Below, one piece after another: positions 1 through 9,171 of a DNA stretch of 31,301 nucleotides (position 1 is its first letter; every line of letters begins with the position of its first letter). Position numbers and translations under genes: made by a program. The DNA is taken from the NCBI GenBank assembly GCA_946626785.1, contig CAMOUY010000015.1, positions 1 to 31,301 of the forward strand, given 5' to 3'. Source of the DNA: UBA9732 sp003456855. Lineage in GTDB: Bacteria; Spirochaetota; Spirochaetia; Sphaerochaetales; Sphaerochaetaceae. Below the pieces are notes generated by a model. It ran no database searches. It was not told where the DNA came from and saw nothing but the letters and a program-made list of their open reading frames with translations.

Positions 1-948
1 GGTCTCCTCAAGCTCCAGCATGAGGTTGCCCAGGTTCTCGCCCGGCGTGCTTCTTATGTCCTTAAGGGCATCGGCCACAAGGCCTGTTCCTGTTGCAAGA
101 GGGAAGCAGAAGAAGCTGTCGATTCCGCTTGCGTAGTACTCCCTTACTGCCTTGTTGTTGCCCAGCCATGCCTCTCCGACTATGTAGCAGTCAGGCTTGA
201 TGGCCTTTGCAGTGTCGTTCAGGTAGGACAGGAACTCTATGCTCTTTGAGGTGCTGTTGGTGTAGAAGCTGGTAACGGCGTCAAGACGGAAACCGTCGAC
301 TCCCACATCATTGAGCCAGAACTCCATGATCGACTTGACCTCGTCCCTGACCGCCTGGCTGTCCAGGTTCAGGTCGGGCATCGTGCCTGTGAACTGGCAC
401 TCGTAGTACCAGGCCGAGCTGGGGACTCTCTGGTAGCCCTGCTTCTGGGACTGGGAGAAGTTGTAGTAGTCGCCGTACTGGCCGCCGGGCTGCCCGTGCT
501 CGACAAGGTATGCGCAGGCCTCCTTGAACCAGGGGTTATCGCTGGAGCTGTGGTTCACCACAAGGTCTATGATGATGTCAATGTCCAACGCGTGGGCCTT
601 GGCCACAAGGTTGCGCATGTCCTCGAGGGTCCCGAACTGGGGGTCTACATCGTAGTAGTTCTCGACATCGTACTTGTGGTAGCTGGTTCCAACGGTTATA
701 GGCATCAGCCAGATGCCGTTGAAGCCGTTCTCCTTGATGTAGGGAAGCTTCTCTGTGACCCCGTTCAGGTCTCCGATTCCATCGTTGTCCGTGTCCAGGA
801 AGGACCACACAAAGATCTCGTAGAAGTTCCTGTACTCGTCATCCACAGGCTCCACATAGCCGTTGGAGGTGGTGGCGCAAGAGGCCAGGGCGAACATCAT
901 TGCAAGCAATGCAAGGACCAAAGACACGGACAGACGATTTCGTTTCAT
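1..948 (-). CDS. GH13 alpha-amylase family lipoprotein (3' end outside window)
   Basis: Secreted, lipid-anchored alpha-glucan hydrolase; the first 316 codons are visible and the frame is open at the window edge. The signal peptide ends in LASC with the lipid cysteine at C24. GH13 motifs appear in order: region I DLVVNH (128-133), region V MPDLN (190-194), region II GFRLDAVT with nucleophile D223, and region III GEAW with acid/base E259. Region IV (NHD) lies beyond the window. MPDLN is the form I associate with subfamily GH13_36, intermediate between the oligo-1,6-glucosidase and neopullulanase groups, so neopullulanase- or cyclodextrinase-like activity is possible. The start is supported by GGAGAG 7 nt upstream, and only 20 nt separate it from malG, so it is the last visible gene of the maltodextrin operon. 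Family certain, exact specificity not. Confidence 0.93.
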   Translation of the reverse strand, partial: MKRNRLSVSLVLALLAMMFALASCATTSNGYVEPVDDEYRNFYEIFVWSFLDTDNDGIGDLNGVTEKLPYIKENGFNGIWLMPITVGTSYHKYDVENYYDVDPQFGTLEDMRNLVAKAHALDIDIIIDLVVNHSSSDNPWFKEACAYLVEHGQPGGQYGDYYNFSQSQKQGYQRVPSSAWYYECQFTGTMPDLNLDSQAVRDEVKSIMEFWLNDVGVDGFRLDAVTSFYTNSTSKSIEFLSYLNDTAKAIKPDCYIVGEAWLGNNKAVREYYASGIDSFFCFPLATGTGLVADALKDIRSTPGENLGNLMLELEET

Positions 949-968
949 CAAAAACTCTCCATTTTCCG

Positions 969-1829
969 TCAACCCTTGACGGCTCCTCCTGTGATTCCCT
1001 CGACATAGTACTTCTGAAGCCAGATGAACAATGCCGTGATAGGGATGGCAACCACTGTGGCTGCGGCGCAGAAGGTTGTGAAATACTGTTGGATCTGCTC
1101 TCTTTCGAGCCATTTGTACATTCCGAGCGACACTGTGTACATTCCGACATCCGGGACACCGGACATTATGAACGACACGAAGATGAAGTCGCACCATGGT
1201 GCAATGAAGGACACCAGGATGGTGTAGATGACAATAGGCTTGCTGAGTGGCAGGGTGATCTTCCAGAAGATCTGCGACCTGGTTGCGCCGTCTATGAAGG
1301 CGGCCTCGTCAAGAGACTTAGGCACGGTGTCGAAGAAGCCCTTCGAAACGTAGTAGGAGAGGGCTGCACCGGCGCTGTAGACGATGATGAGCGAGGTCAG
1401 AGACTGGAAGTTGTTAGGCAGCAGGATCTTCAACAGGAAGTAGACGGCCGTCATTGACATGAAGCCCGGGAACATTCCCAGGACCAGCATGACGTTCATC
1501 ATGGGCTTTCTGAGCTTGAACTTCATTCTGCTGAAGGCGTAGCTCACGCAGAGCACGAAGGCCGTTGTGATCACGCAGGAGATCGTTGCAACCAGGAAGG
1601 TGTTTCCGAACCACTGCATGAACGGTGTGTCCGTGAACAGCCTGCCGTAGTTTCCCAACGTCCAGGTCTTCGGGAAGAATGTGCTGCTCCAAGCGCCTTC
1701 CTCGGCCCTGAAGGACTGGCCAACAAGGTAGACCAGCGGTGTCAGGGAGATGATGCTTAGTACAATGAGGATCGCATAGGTGAACCCGTTTGAGATCCTT
1801 CTTCTGATTTTCAATCCTAAACTGGTCAT
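969..1829 (-). CDS. malG: Maltose/maltodextrin ABC transporter permease, MalG type
   Basis: Inner-membrane permease subunit (286 aa) of a carbohydrate ABC importer that works with MalF and MalE. About six hydrophobic segments are visible, starting near residues 17-38. The cytoplasmic EAA loop that docks the ATPase is at about 175-194 (EAAFIDGATRSQIFWKITLP). Length is normal for MalG. The ATG overlaps the malF TGA by 4 nt (ATGA), so translation is coupled; an AAAGGAGG stretch lies about 13 nt upstream inside malF. No MalK ATPase gene lies in this window, so the ATPase is probably a shared one encoded elsewhere. The surrounding pullulanase and amylase genes support maltodextrin as the substrate. 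Confidence 0.92.
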   Translation of the reverse strand: MTSLGLKIRRRISNGFTYAILIVLSIISLTPLVYLVGQSFRAEEGAWSSTFFPKTWTLGNYGRLFTDTPFMQWFGNTFLVATISCVITTAFVLCVSYAFSRMKFKLRKPMMNVMLVLGMFPGFMSMTAVYFLLKILLPNNFQSLTSLIIVYSAGAALSYYVSKGFFDTVPKSLDEAAFIDGATRSQIFWKITLPLSKPIVIYTILVSFIAPWCDFIFVSFIMSGVPDVGMYTVSLGMYKWLEREQIQQYFTTFCAAATVVAIPITALFIWLQKYYVEGITGGAVKG

Positions 1830-3361
1830 CCTTGGAATTCATCCTCCTTTGTCACTGCCGAGGATTTGTTGTACACAAGCAAGGAGAAGGTCGCTGAGAT
1901 GATGAACACAAGGATACCGATGACGGATGCCAGCTTGTAGTTCCTGTCAGAACCTAGTGACAGCTTGTAGAGCCATGTGATCAGAAGGTCTGTTCCCTTG
2001 GCTCCGGATGTGTACTTGAGAAGATCTCCAGGTCCGCCTCCTGACAGGAGGTAGATGACGTTGAAGTTGTTGATGTTGCCTATGAACTGTGTGATCAGGT
2101 ATGGACCTGTGACGAACAGCATGTAGGGGAGTGTGATCTTGAAGAAGGTCGTCACCGGACCGGCTCCGTCGATCCTTGCGCTCTCGTAGAGGTCTGCAGG
2201 GATGTTCATCAGGATACCGGAGCAGATCAGCATTGAGTACGGGACTCCGATCCACATGTTGACCAGGATGATCGCCACCCTGGTGTGCATGATGCTGATT
2301 CCGAACTTGAAGTTGAAACCGAACATCTTGTACAGCATCTGGGTTATGATTCCGCTCATCTCCATGCTGTCTCCTGCTGTGAGCATCTTTGAGATGATCA
2401 TCAGGGAGACGAACTGCGGGACCGCGATTGTCATGACGAAGATGGTTCTGAACACCTTCTTGAACCTGATCCCCTTCTTGTTGATCAGAAGGGCCACGAT
2501 CATTCCACCGAAGTAGTTTGTGAACGTTGCAAAGACTGCCCAGATCAGTGTCCAGCCCAGGACTCTTCCGAATGTTCCCGAGAGCTGTGAGTTCTTGCCG
2601 AAGATCTCCTTGAAGTTCTCGAAGCCGACCCATCTGAACAGGTGCTGCGGGACCTCTGTGGATGCATCATAGTTCGTGAAGGCTATGACGATCATCGTGA
2701 CCAGAGGCACGACGGTGAAGACGAACAGTCCTATCATCGGCAGCGAGAGCAGTGTGACGTGGAACTTGGTGTCGAAGAGCTGTGCAACCTCCTTGCGGAA
2801 GGAGAGGGCTCTCTTGCCTTCCTTGGCATACTCCTCAAGCTGACGGCTCTCCTTCAGGCTGTTCAGGTAGATGGCCACGAAGAAGAGGATCATGAAGATG
2901 GTGAGTATTCCATAGAGGATGATCTTGAAGCTGTTGTCTCCCACGACCTTCTCGTAGACGCCCAGATCGTCGTTCCAGTAGTCCGCCGTCTCGACGATTC
3001 CGACCGTCCCCTTGGTGAAGAAGCCGTAGAAGAACTTGCCCAGGTATGTCCCTCCGAAGAAGACCATGTACAGGACGAAGCCTATTTCACACAGCAGATA
3101 GATCAAACCCTTTGCGAACTGGCAGCGGAACATGTGCCCGGTCCCCATGATGACATAGGAGGCCTTTGTCAGGGCGTTTCCCTTTGCGAATCCCTTGAGG
3201 TAATTCGCGAATCCCTTTCCGAGTCCCTTGAAGAAGCCGAGGATTCCAAGGCCCATCTTCTTGAACAGCCTTGCAACCGCCTTTGGGAAGCCCTTGATGG
3301 ACTTCTTGGCATTGTAGAGGAACTTCTGGAACGGATTCATCAAAAAGTATTTTGTATCCAT
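1826..3361 (-). CDS. malF: Maltose/maltodextrin ABC transporter permease, MalF type, with long cationic N-terminus
   Basis: Inner-membrane permease partner of MalG (511 aa from this start). The EAA loop reads ESARIDGAGPVTTFFKITLP near residues 405-424, followed by the last membrane segments. The first ~75 residues are an unusual Lys/Gly/Phe-rich stretch with repeated KGF/KGL patterns (several short amphipathic helices), then a membrane segment near 85-105. Start choice is uncertain. The frame extends to a GTG at 3391, but that lies inside the malE-malF hairpin. ATG at 3361 or ATG at 3340 are more plausible, and neither has a clear Shine-Dalgarno. Downstream the gene overlaps malG by 4 nt. Confidence 0.88.
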   Translation of the reverse strand: MDTKYFLMNPFQKFLYNAKKSIKGFPKAVARLFKKMGLGILGFFKGLGKGFANYLKGFAKGNALTKASYVIMGTGHMFRCQFAKGLIYLLCEIGFVLYMVFFGGTYLGKFFYGFFTKGTVGIVETADYWNDDLGVYEKVVGDNSFKIILYGILTIFMILFFVAIYLNSLKESRQLEEYAKEGKRALSFRKEVAQLFDTKFHVTLLSLPMIGLFVFTVVPLVTMIVIAFTNYDASTEVPQHLFRWVGFENFKEIFGKNSQLSGTFGRVLGWTLIWAVFATFTNYFGGMIVALLINKKGIRFKKVFRTIFVMTIAVPQFVSLMIISKMLTAGDSMEMSGIITQMLYKMFGFNFKFGISIMHTRVAIILVNMWIGVPYSMLICSGILMNIPADLYESARIDGAGPVTTFFKITLPYMLFVTGPYLITQFIGNINNFNVIYLLSGGGPGDLLKYTSGAKGTDLLITWLYKLSLGSDRNYKLASVIGILVFIISATFSLLVYNKSSAVTKEDEFQG

Positions 3362-3380
3362 ATGCAGAATTAGACAAAAT

Positions 3381-3405
3381 CGGCAGACCACTCAGAGGTC
3401 TGCCG
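3381..3405 (-). terminator. malE-malF intergenic hairpin (attenuator or mRNA-stabilising stem)
   Basis: A perfect 9-bp stem (CGGCAGACC with GGTCTGCCG, 7-nt loop) sits between the malE stop and malF. On the minus strand it is followed by ATTTTGT, a weak U-tract. Such stems after a binding-protein gene commonly give partial termination or 3'-end protection, so the binding protein is made in excess over the permeases. That role here is inference; the stem itself is seen. Confidence 0.75.
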
Positions 3406-3419
3406 TTCCAAGTGAATCC

Positions 3420-4694
3420 TTACTTGCGTATCTGCGAGCAGAGTGAATCAAGCAGGGCCTGCAGGTCGGCGTCCGTGACCGTTGTCGGGTCTGGAGTGTC
3501 GACGAACTGCTTTGTCAGGCTTCCCATTGGTGTCCAGTAGGTTGAAGGTACTCCCTTCTGTGTGCGGAAGTACTCGGCTTCCTTCAGGACCACGCTGATG
3601 ATGGCGTCGCTTGCAACCTCGGCTGAGCCCTTGACTGCAATGTTGGTAGGTCCGAATCCACGGGTCTGGAATCTGAGAAGCTGGTTCTGCTCGTTTGTGA
3701 GCCACTGGGCCAGCTTGTGTGCCTCGGCCTTGTTCTGTGAGTAGCCGTTGACACCGATGAGCTTGTAGCCGAAGTAACCGTTCAGCAGGACGTCCTTGCC
3801 GCCGATTGTGGCTGTAGGCATGGCTGCGATTGCCATGTTGCTTCCCCAGACGTTCTCGATGGCTGTCTTGTTCCAGGTTCCTGAGACTGCGGCGATGATT
3901 GTGCCGCTCTGGATGCCGGCGATGATCTTGGAGTCATCGACGTTGGCTGTGAGGGCAGGGTTCGCGAAGTAGGTCCTCAGGGCCTTCATGACCTCAAGAC
4001 CCTTTGCGCTGTCGTAGTTGATCTCGATCTGCTTCTCTGTCAGGTCATCGGAGTAGGTGACCTTGTAGTAGAGCTCAGGATCTGCGAAGAAGAATGAGCT
4101 GAGGTACCAGCCATCCTCGTACAGCTTGTAGGCAACCTGCTTGCCCTGTGCGGCTGCGACCTCGAGCATCTTGTCCAGGCTCTTGACGTCGTCTGCGCTG
4201 AGCTTTGAGCTGTCGTAGTACACGAAGTAGGTGTTGTCACCTGTCATCGGGTAGGCATAGACGCGCTCCTCGCCGCCGATTGTGACTGTTGCGGCATCGA
4301 CGCTCTCTGCTGTGTTGACAGCCTTGATGTCCTCCAGGATGCTTCCGCCGACTCTGGCGAGTGCACCGGCCTGGATGAGCTTGTTGATCTGGTCGCTTGC
4401 GAATGCGAATACATCAGGACCGGACTCAGGGTCGTTCAGGACCTTGTCAGCTGCATCGGACTCTGACTGGACTCCATAGAGGAACTTGTAGTTCTTGTCA
4501 GGGTTGGCTGCTGCATATGCATTGCACATCTCCTTGATCATGGCCTGGTCTTCCTGTGAGGCCCAGACTGTGAGTGTGATTCTCTCTGAAGATGCTGTTG
4601 TTGTGGTTGTTGTGCTCTTCTCGTCCTCTCCGCCGGCGAATGCCATTGTGCAGGCGATGCACAGAATCACAAGGATTGTAAGTAGTTTCTTCAT
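3420..4694 (-). CDS. malE: Maltose/maltodextrin-binding protein, MalE type
   Basis: Extracytoplasmic solute-binding protein (424 aa) delivering oligosaccharide to MalFG. The signal peptide is MKKLLTILVILC..., with cleavage probably after AFA before GGEDE; the Cys at residue 15 (IAC) is a weak lipobox, so lipid anchoring is undecided. A Thr-rich linker of about ten residues precedes the family-1 binding-protein fold, which begins RITLTVWASQEDQ. Later typical patches are DVFAFASDQINKL and TGDNTYFVYYDSSKL. The frame reads further upstream (to 4769), but AAAGGA lies 9 nt before the ATG at 4694 and only 3 nt before the ATG at 4700, so 4694 is chosen. It is flanked by hairpins on both sides. Substrate is inferred from neighbours. 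Confidence 0.9.
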   Translation of the reverse strand: MKKLLTILVILCIACTMAFAGGEDEKSTTTTTTASSERITLTVWASQEDQAMIKEMCNAYAAANPDKNYKFLYGVQSESDAADKVLNDPESGPDVFAFASDQINKLIQAGALARVGGSILEDIKAVNTAESVDAATVTIGGEERVYAYPMTGDNTYFVYYDSSKLSADDVKSLDKMLEVAAAQGKQVAYKLYEDGWYLSSFFFADPELYYKVTYSDDLTEKQIEINYDSAKGLEVMKALRTYFANPALTANVDDSKIIAGIQSGTIIAAVSGTWNKTAIENVWGSNMAIAAMPTATIGGKDVLLNGYFGYKLIGVNGYSQNKAEAHKLAQWLTNEQNQLLRFQTRGFGPTNIAVKGSAEVASDAIISVVLKEAEYFRTQKGVPSTYWTPMGSLTKQFVDTPDPTTVTDADLQALLDSLCSQIRK

Positions 4695-4719
4695 TTCCAT
4701 ACGTCCTTTTAGAGAATAG

Positions 4720-4751
4720 GGGAGTGCCCGCATTATCTGCGGGCGTCTCCC
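4720..4751 (-). terminator. Hairpin upstream of malE
   Basis: A two-part inverted repeat lies between the 565-aa lipoprotein gene and malE: inner stem GCCCGC/GCGGGC (4726-4731 with 4739-4744) and outer GGGAG/CTCCC (4720-4724 with 4747-4751). No U-run follows on the minus strand, so a processing or stability stem, or leaky terminator, is more likely than full termination. Confidence 0.65.
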
Positions 4752-4765
4752 TGAAAGCTTTAAAA

Positions 4766-6463
4766 TCACTGCTTGACTGCTGTGACTACTCCGTCTGCCA
4801 GTGTGATTGTGTATGTTCCGACCTCACCGATCATGACGTTGTTTCCGTCAGCTGCGCCGTACCATGTGACGTTTCCGGCTGCATCGACGTTGATGACCTT
4901 GATGGCTGCAATGTCAGAACCGAGCCAGGAAGCTGGATCCTGTGCTGTCCATGTGTAGGTTGTGCTGCCTGAGAACTTGTTCTGGCTCTCTGCTCTCCAG
5001 GTGTCGCCATCGCCGATTGTTCCGACAAGGTAGTCACCCTCGAGCTTCTCGGCTGTGAGATATCCCTGGTTCTCGCCTGTGATGTGCAGGACGATCTCAT
5101 AGAGACCATAGTCGTCGACCATGAGGTTCTCGCCGTCGCCTTCACGTCCGTACCAGACGTCTGCGCCGCATCCGCTGTAGCCGTATGTTGCCTTGACAGC
5201 GCCCTTGAATCCGGAATCGCTGATCCAGGAAGCTGTGTCAGCCTCTGTGAATGTGTAGTAGACAACGTATGTGTCGTCTGCAACCTTCTCGAACTGATGG
5301 TTGACTGCTGTGCAATCCCAGTGGTCGCCACCATCGATGACACCTGCAAGGAAGAGACCCTTCTCTGAGAGGGTGACTGTTGCTGTGTCTGAAGTTGCGT
5401 TGTATGCAACGTTGTACTGTCCGGCCTTCAGGAGCAGGTTGTCCTGTCCAGCAGCTGTGAGTGTCCAGCTTGTTGCATCAGCTGACTGCTCGCTGACTCC
5501 GTACCATGTTCCGTTGACGTCGTTCAGGACCTTGACTGCTGCACAGGCTGTGCCGTAGACGGCGTTGTCTGCTGTCCAGTCAGCGTAGTTGTCCTCTGTG
5601 ACGTTGATTGTCAGAGCGAAGTCCTCTCTGATTGCATCTGTTGCCATCTGGCCTTCCGGTGTTGCTGCCCAGTCAAAGACTGTTCCGACAACGTACATGT
5701 CATTTGTGATCTCGATTGCCTGGGCATCGCCTGTTCTGACAAGTCTCATGACGTCATAGGCGGCTGAGCCTGGGTTTGTCTCAAGGTAGATGTCATAGAC
5801 ACCGGCCTTTGCGACGTTGACGTTCCAGCCTGTTGCTGACTCGCCGAAACCGCCGTTTGCATAGAACCAGCGCTCACCATCAACCAGGACCTCTCCAACG
5901 ATGTCGCCGTCTGCCTCTGCGAGTGCTGTGTAGCCCTCGAGGTATCCGACACCGTGCTGGCCTGTCCATGTTCCCATGGCTCTGACCTGGAACTGGTCGC
6001 CCTCATAGAGAGTGACATCCTTGATGACGAAGACGTTCTTTCCTGCCTCGTCTGTCTTTGTGAGCTTGAAGGTCTCCTCGACCTCTGCGCTCTCGTTCCA
6101 GTTGCTGGCTTTGAGTGTTCCGGCACCGGATCCGATCAGACACCAGGTTGTTGTATCCTCAACGAAGGCTCCCTTGTAGCCTGCAAAGAGGTCTGTGTCC
6201 TCTGTGACTGGTGTGTCGAAGTCGAAGAGGATTGTCTTCGAGGCTTCTGAATACCAAGCCATGAATGTGGCTCCTTCCTTCTCGGCTTCCCAAGAGGTGA
6301 GCTTTGTTCCTGGAGCAACGACCTCTTCCTTGAGGAGCTTTGTTCCATCGTACCAGGAGACGATAACTCCGTCTTCTGCAGCAGCATTTCCACCTGTTGC
6401 GCAGCTTGTAAGAGCAAGCAAGACTGCGAGAACAGCGATAGCGATGATGCTAAGTTTTCTCAT
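4766..6463 (-). CDS. SusE/SusF-like multi-domain lipoprotein, predicted alpha-glucan-binding
   Basis: Predicted surface or periplasmic lipoprotein (565 aa) with lipobox LTSC and lipid Cys at C21. Residues ~33-97 match the Listeria-Bacteroides repeat (Flg_new) pattern (SWYDG...FDFDTPVTEDTDLFAGY). Then come four tandem beta-sandwich-like units at about 107-243, 255-368, 369-473 and 476-565. The last three begin YVVGTVFDW, FLAGVIDGGDHW and YLVGTIGDGDTW and each carries a W-Y-G motif (TWYGV, VWYGR, TWYGA). The opening strand resembles the SusE/SusF starch-binding domains of Bacteroidetes (YLVG...W). There are no catalytic motifs. Position between pullulanase and malE suggests it holds starch fragments at the cell surface; this role is inferred. 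The frame opens at 6499, but GGAGGAAGG before the ATG at 6463 decides the start. Confidence 0.8.
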   Translation of the reverse strand: MRKLSIIAIAVLAVLLALTSCATGGNAAAEDGVIVSWYDGTKLLKEEVVAPGTKLTSWEAEKEGATFMAWYSEASKTILFDFDTPVTEDTDLFAGYKGAFVEDTTTWCLIGSGAGTLKASNWNESAEVEETFKLTKTDEAGKNVFVIKDVTLYEGDQFQVRAMGTWTGQHGVGYLEGYTALAEADGDIVGEVLVDGERWFYANGGFGESATGWNVNVAKAGVYDIYLETNPGSAAYDVMRLVRTGDAQAIEITNDMYVVGTVFDWAATPEGQMATDAIREDFALTINVTEDNYADWTADNAVYGTACAAVKVLNDVNGTWYGVSEQSADATSWTLTAAGQDNLLLKAGQYNVAYNATSDTATVTLSEKGLFLAGVIDGGDHWDCTAVNHQFEKVADDTYVVYYTFTEADTASWISDSGFKGAVKATYGYSGCGADVWYGREGDGENLMVDDYGLYEIVLHITGENQGYLTAEKLEGDYLVGTIGDGDTWRAESQNKFSGSTTYTWTAQDPASWLGSDIAAIKVINVDAAGNVTWYGAADGNNVMIGEVGTYTITLADGVVTAVKQ

Positions 6464-6503
6464 AATTCCTTCCTCCAATTTAATGATTATCTTATCCAAA
6501 AGA

Positions 6504-6531
6504 GCGCAAAACCATATTTACTATACTTTCC
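6504..6531 (-). promoter_or_regulatory. Possible promoter for the 565-aa lipoprotein gene
   Basis: In the 101-bp gap behind pulA, the minus strand reads TTGTTC, 16 bp, TATAGT, followed by an AT-rich leader to the SD. The -35 is poor and the pulA transcript could simply read through. There is no terminator after pulA, so this would be an internal promoter. Confidence 0.3.
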
Positions 6532-6564
6532 CGCCCGTAAAGAACAATTGTAAAACTATATTTT

Positions 6565-9153
6565 TCATCTGTCTACAAATAAAATCGATTTTCCTGCCAC
6601 AGACTGCGTTCCTGAGACGGTGGAGCCCTCGTGGAGGAACTCGTTGTCCCTGAGAACCAGCTTCCAGTCACCACCCTGCAGGGTGTACTGGATCTCCGAG
6701 ACCTGAGGGTTGATCACGGCGATCGCCTTGATGTTCCCGTGGATCCTGTAGGTGACCTCAAGGACAAAGTCGTTCAGGACCTTGTAGGAGACGTCCGCCT
6801 CATGCAGGAAGGGATACTCGCTTCTCATTGCAATCAGCTCGGCGTAGAAGGCCGCCATCTGGGCCTCGTCGCTTCCTTCCTTCAGAACCTCCCAGTCGAT
6901 GTTGTTCACCTCGTCGGAGGACTTGTAGCTGTTTCCGTCACCGCCCTTGGTCCTGAGAAGCTCCTCTCCTGCAAGCATGAACGGTGTTCCCTTTGCGATC
7001 ATCATTGTGGTTGCTCCCAGTCTCTGCATTGCCAGAAGCTCTTCCTTTGTGGCGTTCGGGTTCGAACCGGAGAGCTTGTCCCACAGTGTGTGGTTGTCAT
7101 GGGATGACATGTAGTTGATCACCATGGAGTTCTTGACGCTCCAGTTTGTTCCGGTTGTCTTGACTCCGCCCCTGAGGCCGAAGGCGATCTTGTTTGCAGT
7201 GTCTGCGCTAGGCGAGCCGTTGATGTAGCCGCGGGTGTTGATTGCAAAGACCGAGCCCTTGAGACCGTCTCTGATCGAGTCGTTGAAGACCGCGATGCTT
7301 CCTGCTGCACCCGGTGTCGCCGTTATCCTTGCGATGTTGGCCTGGCTTGCCTGCTCAGATCCTGCGATCTGGACTGTTCCGCCTGTCCATCCTTCGCCGT
7401 AAATGAGGGCAGAAGGGTTGATTTTGTGCACTGCAGCCTCTATCTGGGCCATCGTTTCAATGTCATGGATTGCCATGAGATCGAATCTGAAGCCGTCAAG
7501 ATGATACTCTGTGAGCCAGTGGACGATGCTGTCCACCATGTACTTGCGGTACATCGCCCTCTCGCTGGCAGTCTCGTTTCCGCAGCCGCTTCCGTTGGAT
7601 GGGGCTCCTGAGCTTGTGTAGCGGTAATAGTAGTAAGGGACTATCTTGCTCAGGTTACTGTTGATGTCATAGGTGTGGTTGTAGACTACATCCATGACAA
7701 CACCGATTCCTTCATTATGAAGAGCCTGGACCATCTGCTTGAACTCGTTGACTCTGACTTCACCGTGGTATGGGTCCGTGCTGTAGCTTCCCTCAGGCAC
7801 GTTGTAGTTCTTCGGGTCATAGCCCCAGTTGAACTGAGGCTCATCGAGCCTTGTCTCGTCAACGGTCGCAAAGTCGTAGACTGGCTGGAGGTGCACATGG
7901 CTGATTCCAAGCTGCTTCAGATAGTCGACTCCGACAGCCATTCCACTTGAGTTCACAAGCCCTGTCTCCGTGAAGGCCAGGTACTTGCCCTTGTACTGAG
8001 AGGCTGCAAGCTTGTTTGAGAAGTCACGTACGTGGACCTCCCAGATTGCAGCATCGGAGTAGGAGGCCAAAGAAACAAAGGAATCCTTGTCAAAACCCTC
8101 AGGGTCTGTGCTGTCAAGGTTGATGACCATGCCTCTGTCTCCGTTGACTCCTGCCGCGAAGGCGTATGGGTCAACCGCCTCCTGGGTCCCTGATGCAGTC
8201 GTCACACTGTAGGTGTAGTAGGTTCCGCTTGTGCAGGGGTAGGTGATGCACCAGACTCCCTTGTCCTGCCTCTCCATTGCAACGGAGGCGAAGGCCGAAC
8301 CGCCGTCTCCTGCCTCGTAGAGGTTCAGGACCACTGCACTGGCTGTAGGTGCCCAGACCTTGAACTGGGTCTTGTCACCCATGATGACGGCTCCAAGGTC
8401 ATCGCCGTCGTAGGTGTAGTTGGCTATGAAATCCTCGGTGTCGAAGATCTCCGTCGGAAGGGCGGCCTTGCTGCCGTAGCCCTCGATGTAGACATTGTAC
8501 TGGCTGGCTATGTCCAGGTCCTCTGCAAGGGTGATGATGCCGCTTGTGCCGTTGAGCCAGACGTCGGAGAGACCTGAGATGGCGATCTCGCGTCCGTTCT
8601 GGTCAGTGACCTTCAAAGATGACATGACATCATCGGTTCCCGGAGCCAGAAAGTATCTGATCTGGTTCTTCGATATTATTCCGGCAAGGTTGAAGAACCT
8701 GATCTGCTCCAGGGTCTTTCCTCCATCGGAGCTTCGATACTGCTCCGACTGGCCTGCCTTAAGGTAAATGACTGTCTCATGGTCCGTCATCACTGCGACT
8801 CTGTCCTCGGCCCAGTCCTTGTTCGCGGTTCCCCAGAAGTTCTGTCCAGGGTCGGAGCAGTCCGTTCTGACAATGAATCCGACCTCCGCGATGTCCTCAG
8901 GGACGTTCACCGAGCATTTGCCTCCATATTCACAAGGTTCGAAAGGATAGCCCGAGCCGTCCTTTCCATCCCACCACATCCACACGTCACAGGTGGAGAG
9001 GTCTGAGTTTCCATTCCAATAAAGTGTTATTAGGTTGCAGCCTTCCTGGATCTCCGTCTCTGGAGCAGAAGCAGACTGCTGTACCTGTGCGGTTGTGCAT
9101 CCGATGATGAAAAGACACACCACACACAAGAGCAACAAAGTGGCTTTCCTCAT
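6565..9153 (-). CDS. pulA: Type I pullulanase lipoprotein (CBM41-CBM48-GH13_14)
   Basis: Debranching enzyme (862 aa) that hydrolyses alpha-1,6 links in pullulan and branched starch, anchored by lipidation at C19 (IIGC). An N-terminal CBM41-like domain at ~39-138 contains VWMWWDGKDGSGYPF. A linker and a CBM48-like domain (~250-350; FKVWAPTA) follow. The catalytic barrel carries the type I signature FNWGYDP (441-447), region I DVVYNH (488-493), region II GFRFDLMAIH with nucleophile D558, region III GEGW with acid/base E587, and region IV SSHDNHT (683-689). GGGGGA lies upstream of the ATG. It is the first gene of the minus-strand operon and shares an 88-bp intergenic region with the divergent galactanase gene. 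Confidence 0.96.
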   Translation of the reverse strand: MRKATLLLLCVVCLFIIGCTTAQVQQSASAPETEIQEGCNLITLYWNGNSDLSTCDVWMWWDGKDGSGYPFEPCEYGGKCSVNVPEDIAEVGFIVRTDCSDPGQNFWGTANKDWAEDRVAVMTDHETVIYLKAGQSEQYRSSDGGKTLEQIRFFNLAGIISKNQIRYFLAPGTDDVMSSLKVTDQNGREIAISGLSDVWLNGTSGIITLAEDLDIASQYNVYIEGYGSKAALPTEIFDTEDFIANYTYDGDDLGAVIMGDKTQFKVWAPTASAVVLNLYEAGDGGSAFASVAMERQDKGVWCITYPCTSGTYYTYSVTTASGTQEAVDPYAFAAGVNGDRGMVINLDSTDPEGFDKDSFVSLASYSDAAIWEVHVRDFSNKLAASQYKGKYLAFTETGLVNSSGMAVGVDYLKQLGISHVHLQPVYDFATVDETRLDEPQFNWGYDPKNYNVPEGSYSTDPYHGEVRVNEFKQMVQALHNEGIGVVMDVVYNHTYDINSNLSKIVPYYYYRYTSSGAPSNGSGCGNETASERAMYRKYMVDSIVHWLTEYHLDGFRFDLMAIHDIETMAQIEAAVHKINPSALIYGEGWTGGTVQIAGSEQASQANIARITATPGAAGSIAVFNDSIRDGLKGSVFAINTRGYINGSPSADTANKIAFGLRGGVKTTGTNWSVKNSMVINYMSSHDNHTLWDKLSGSNPNATKEELLAMQRLGATTMMIAKGTPFMLAGEELLRTKGGDGNSYKSSDEVNNIDWEVLKEGSDEAQMAAFYAELIAMRSEYPFLHEADVSYKVLNDFVLEVTYRIHGNIKAIAVINPQVSEIQYTLQGGDWKLVLRDNEFLHEGSTVSGTQSVAGKSILFVDR

Positions 9154-9171
9154 AATAATCCCCCAATGGAT

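Noticed and set aside
2642..3373. Long plus-strand frame opposite malF (243 codons), with similar antisense frames opposite most mal, pul and opp genes
   Set aside because: These follow from biased codon use of the real genes. They have no ribosome sites or domain patterns, and a well-supported gene lies on the other strand.
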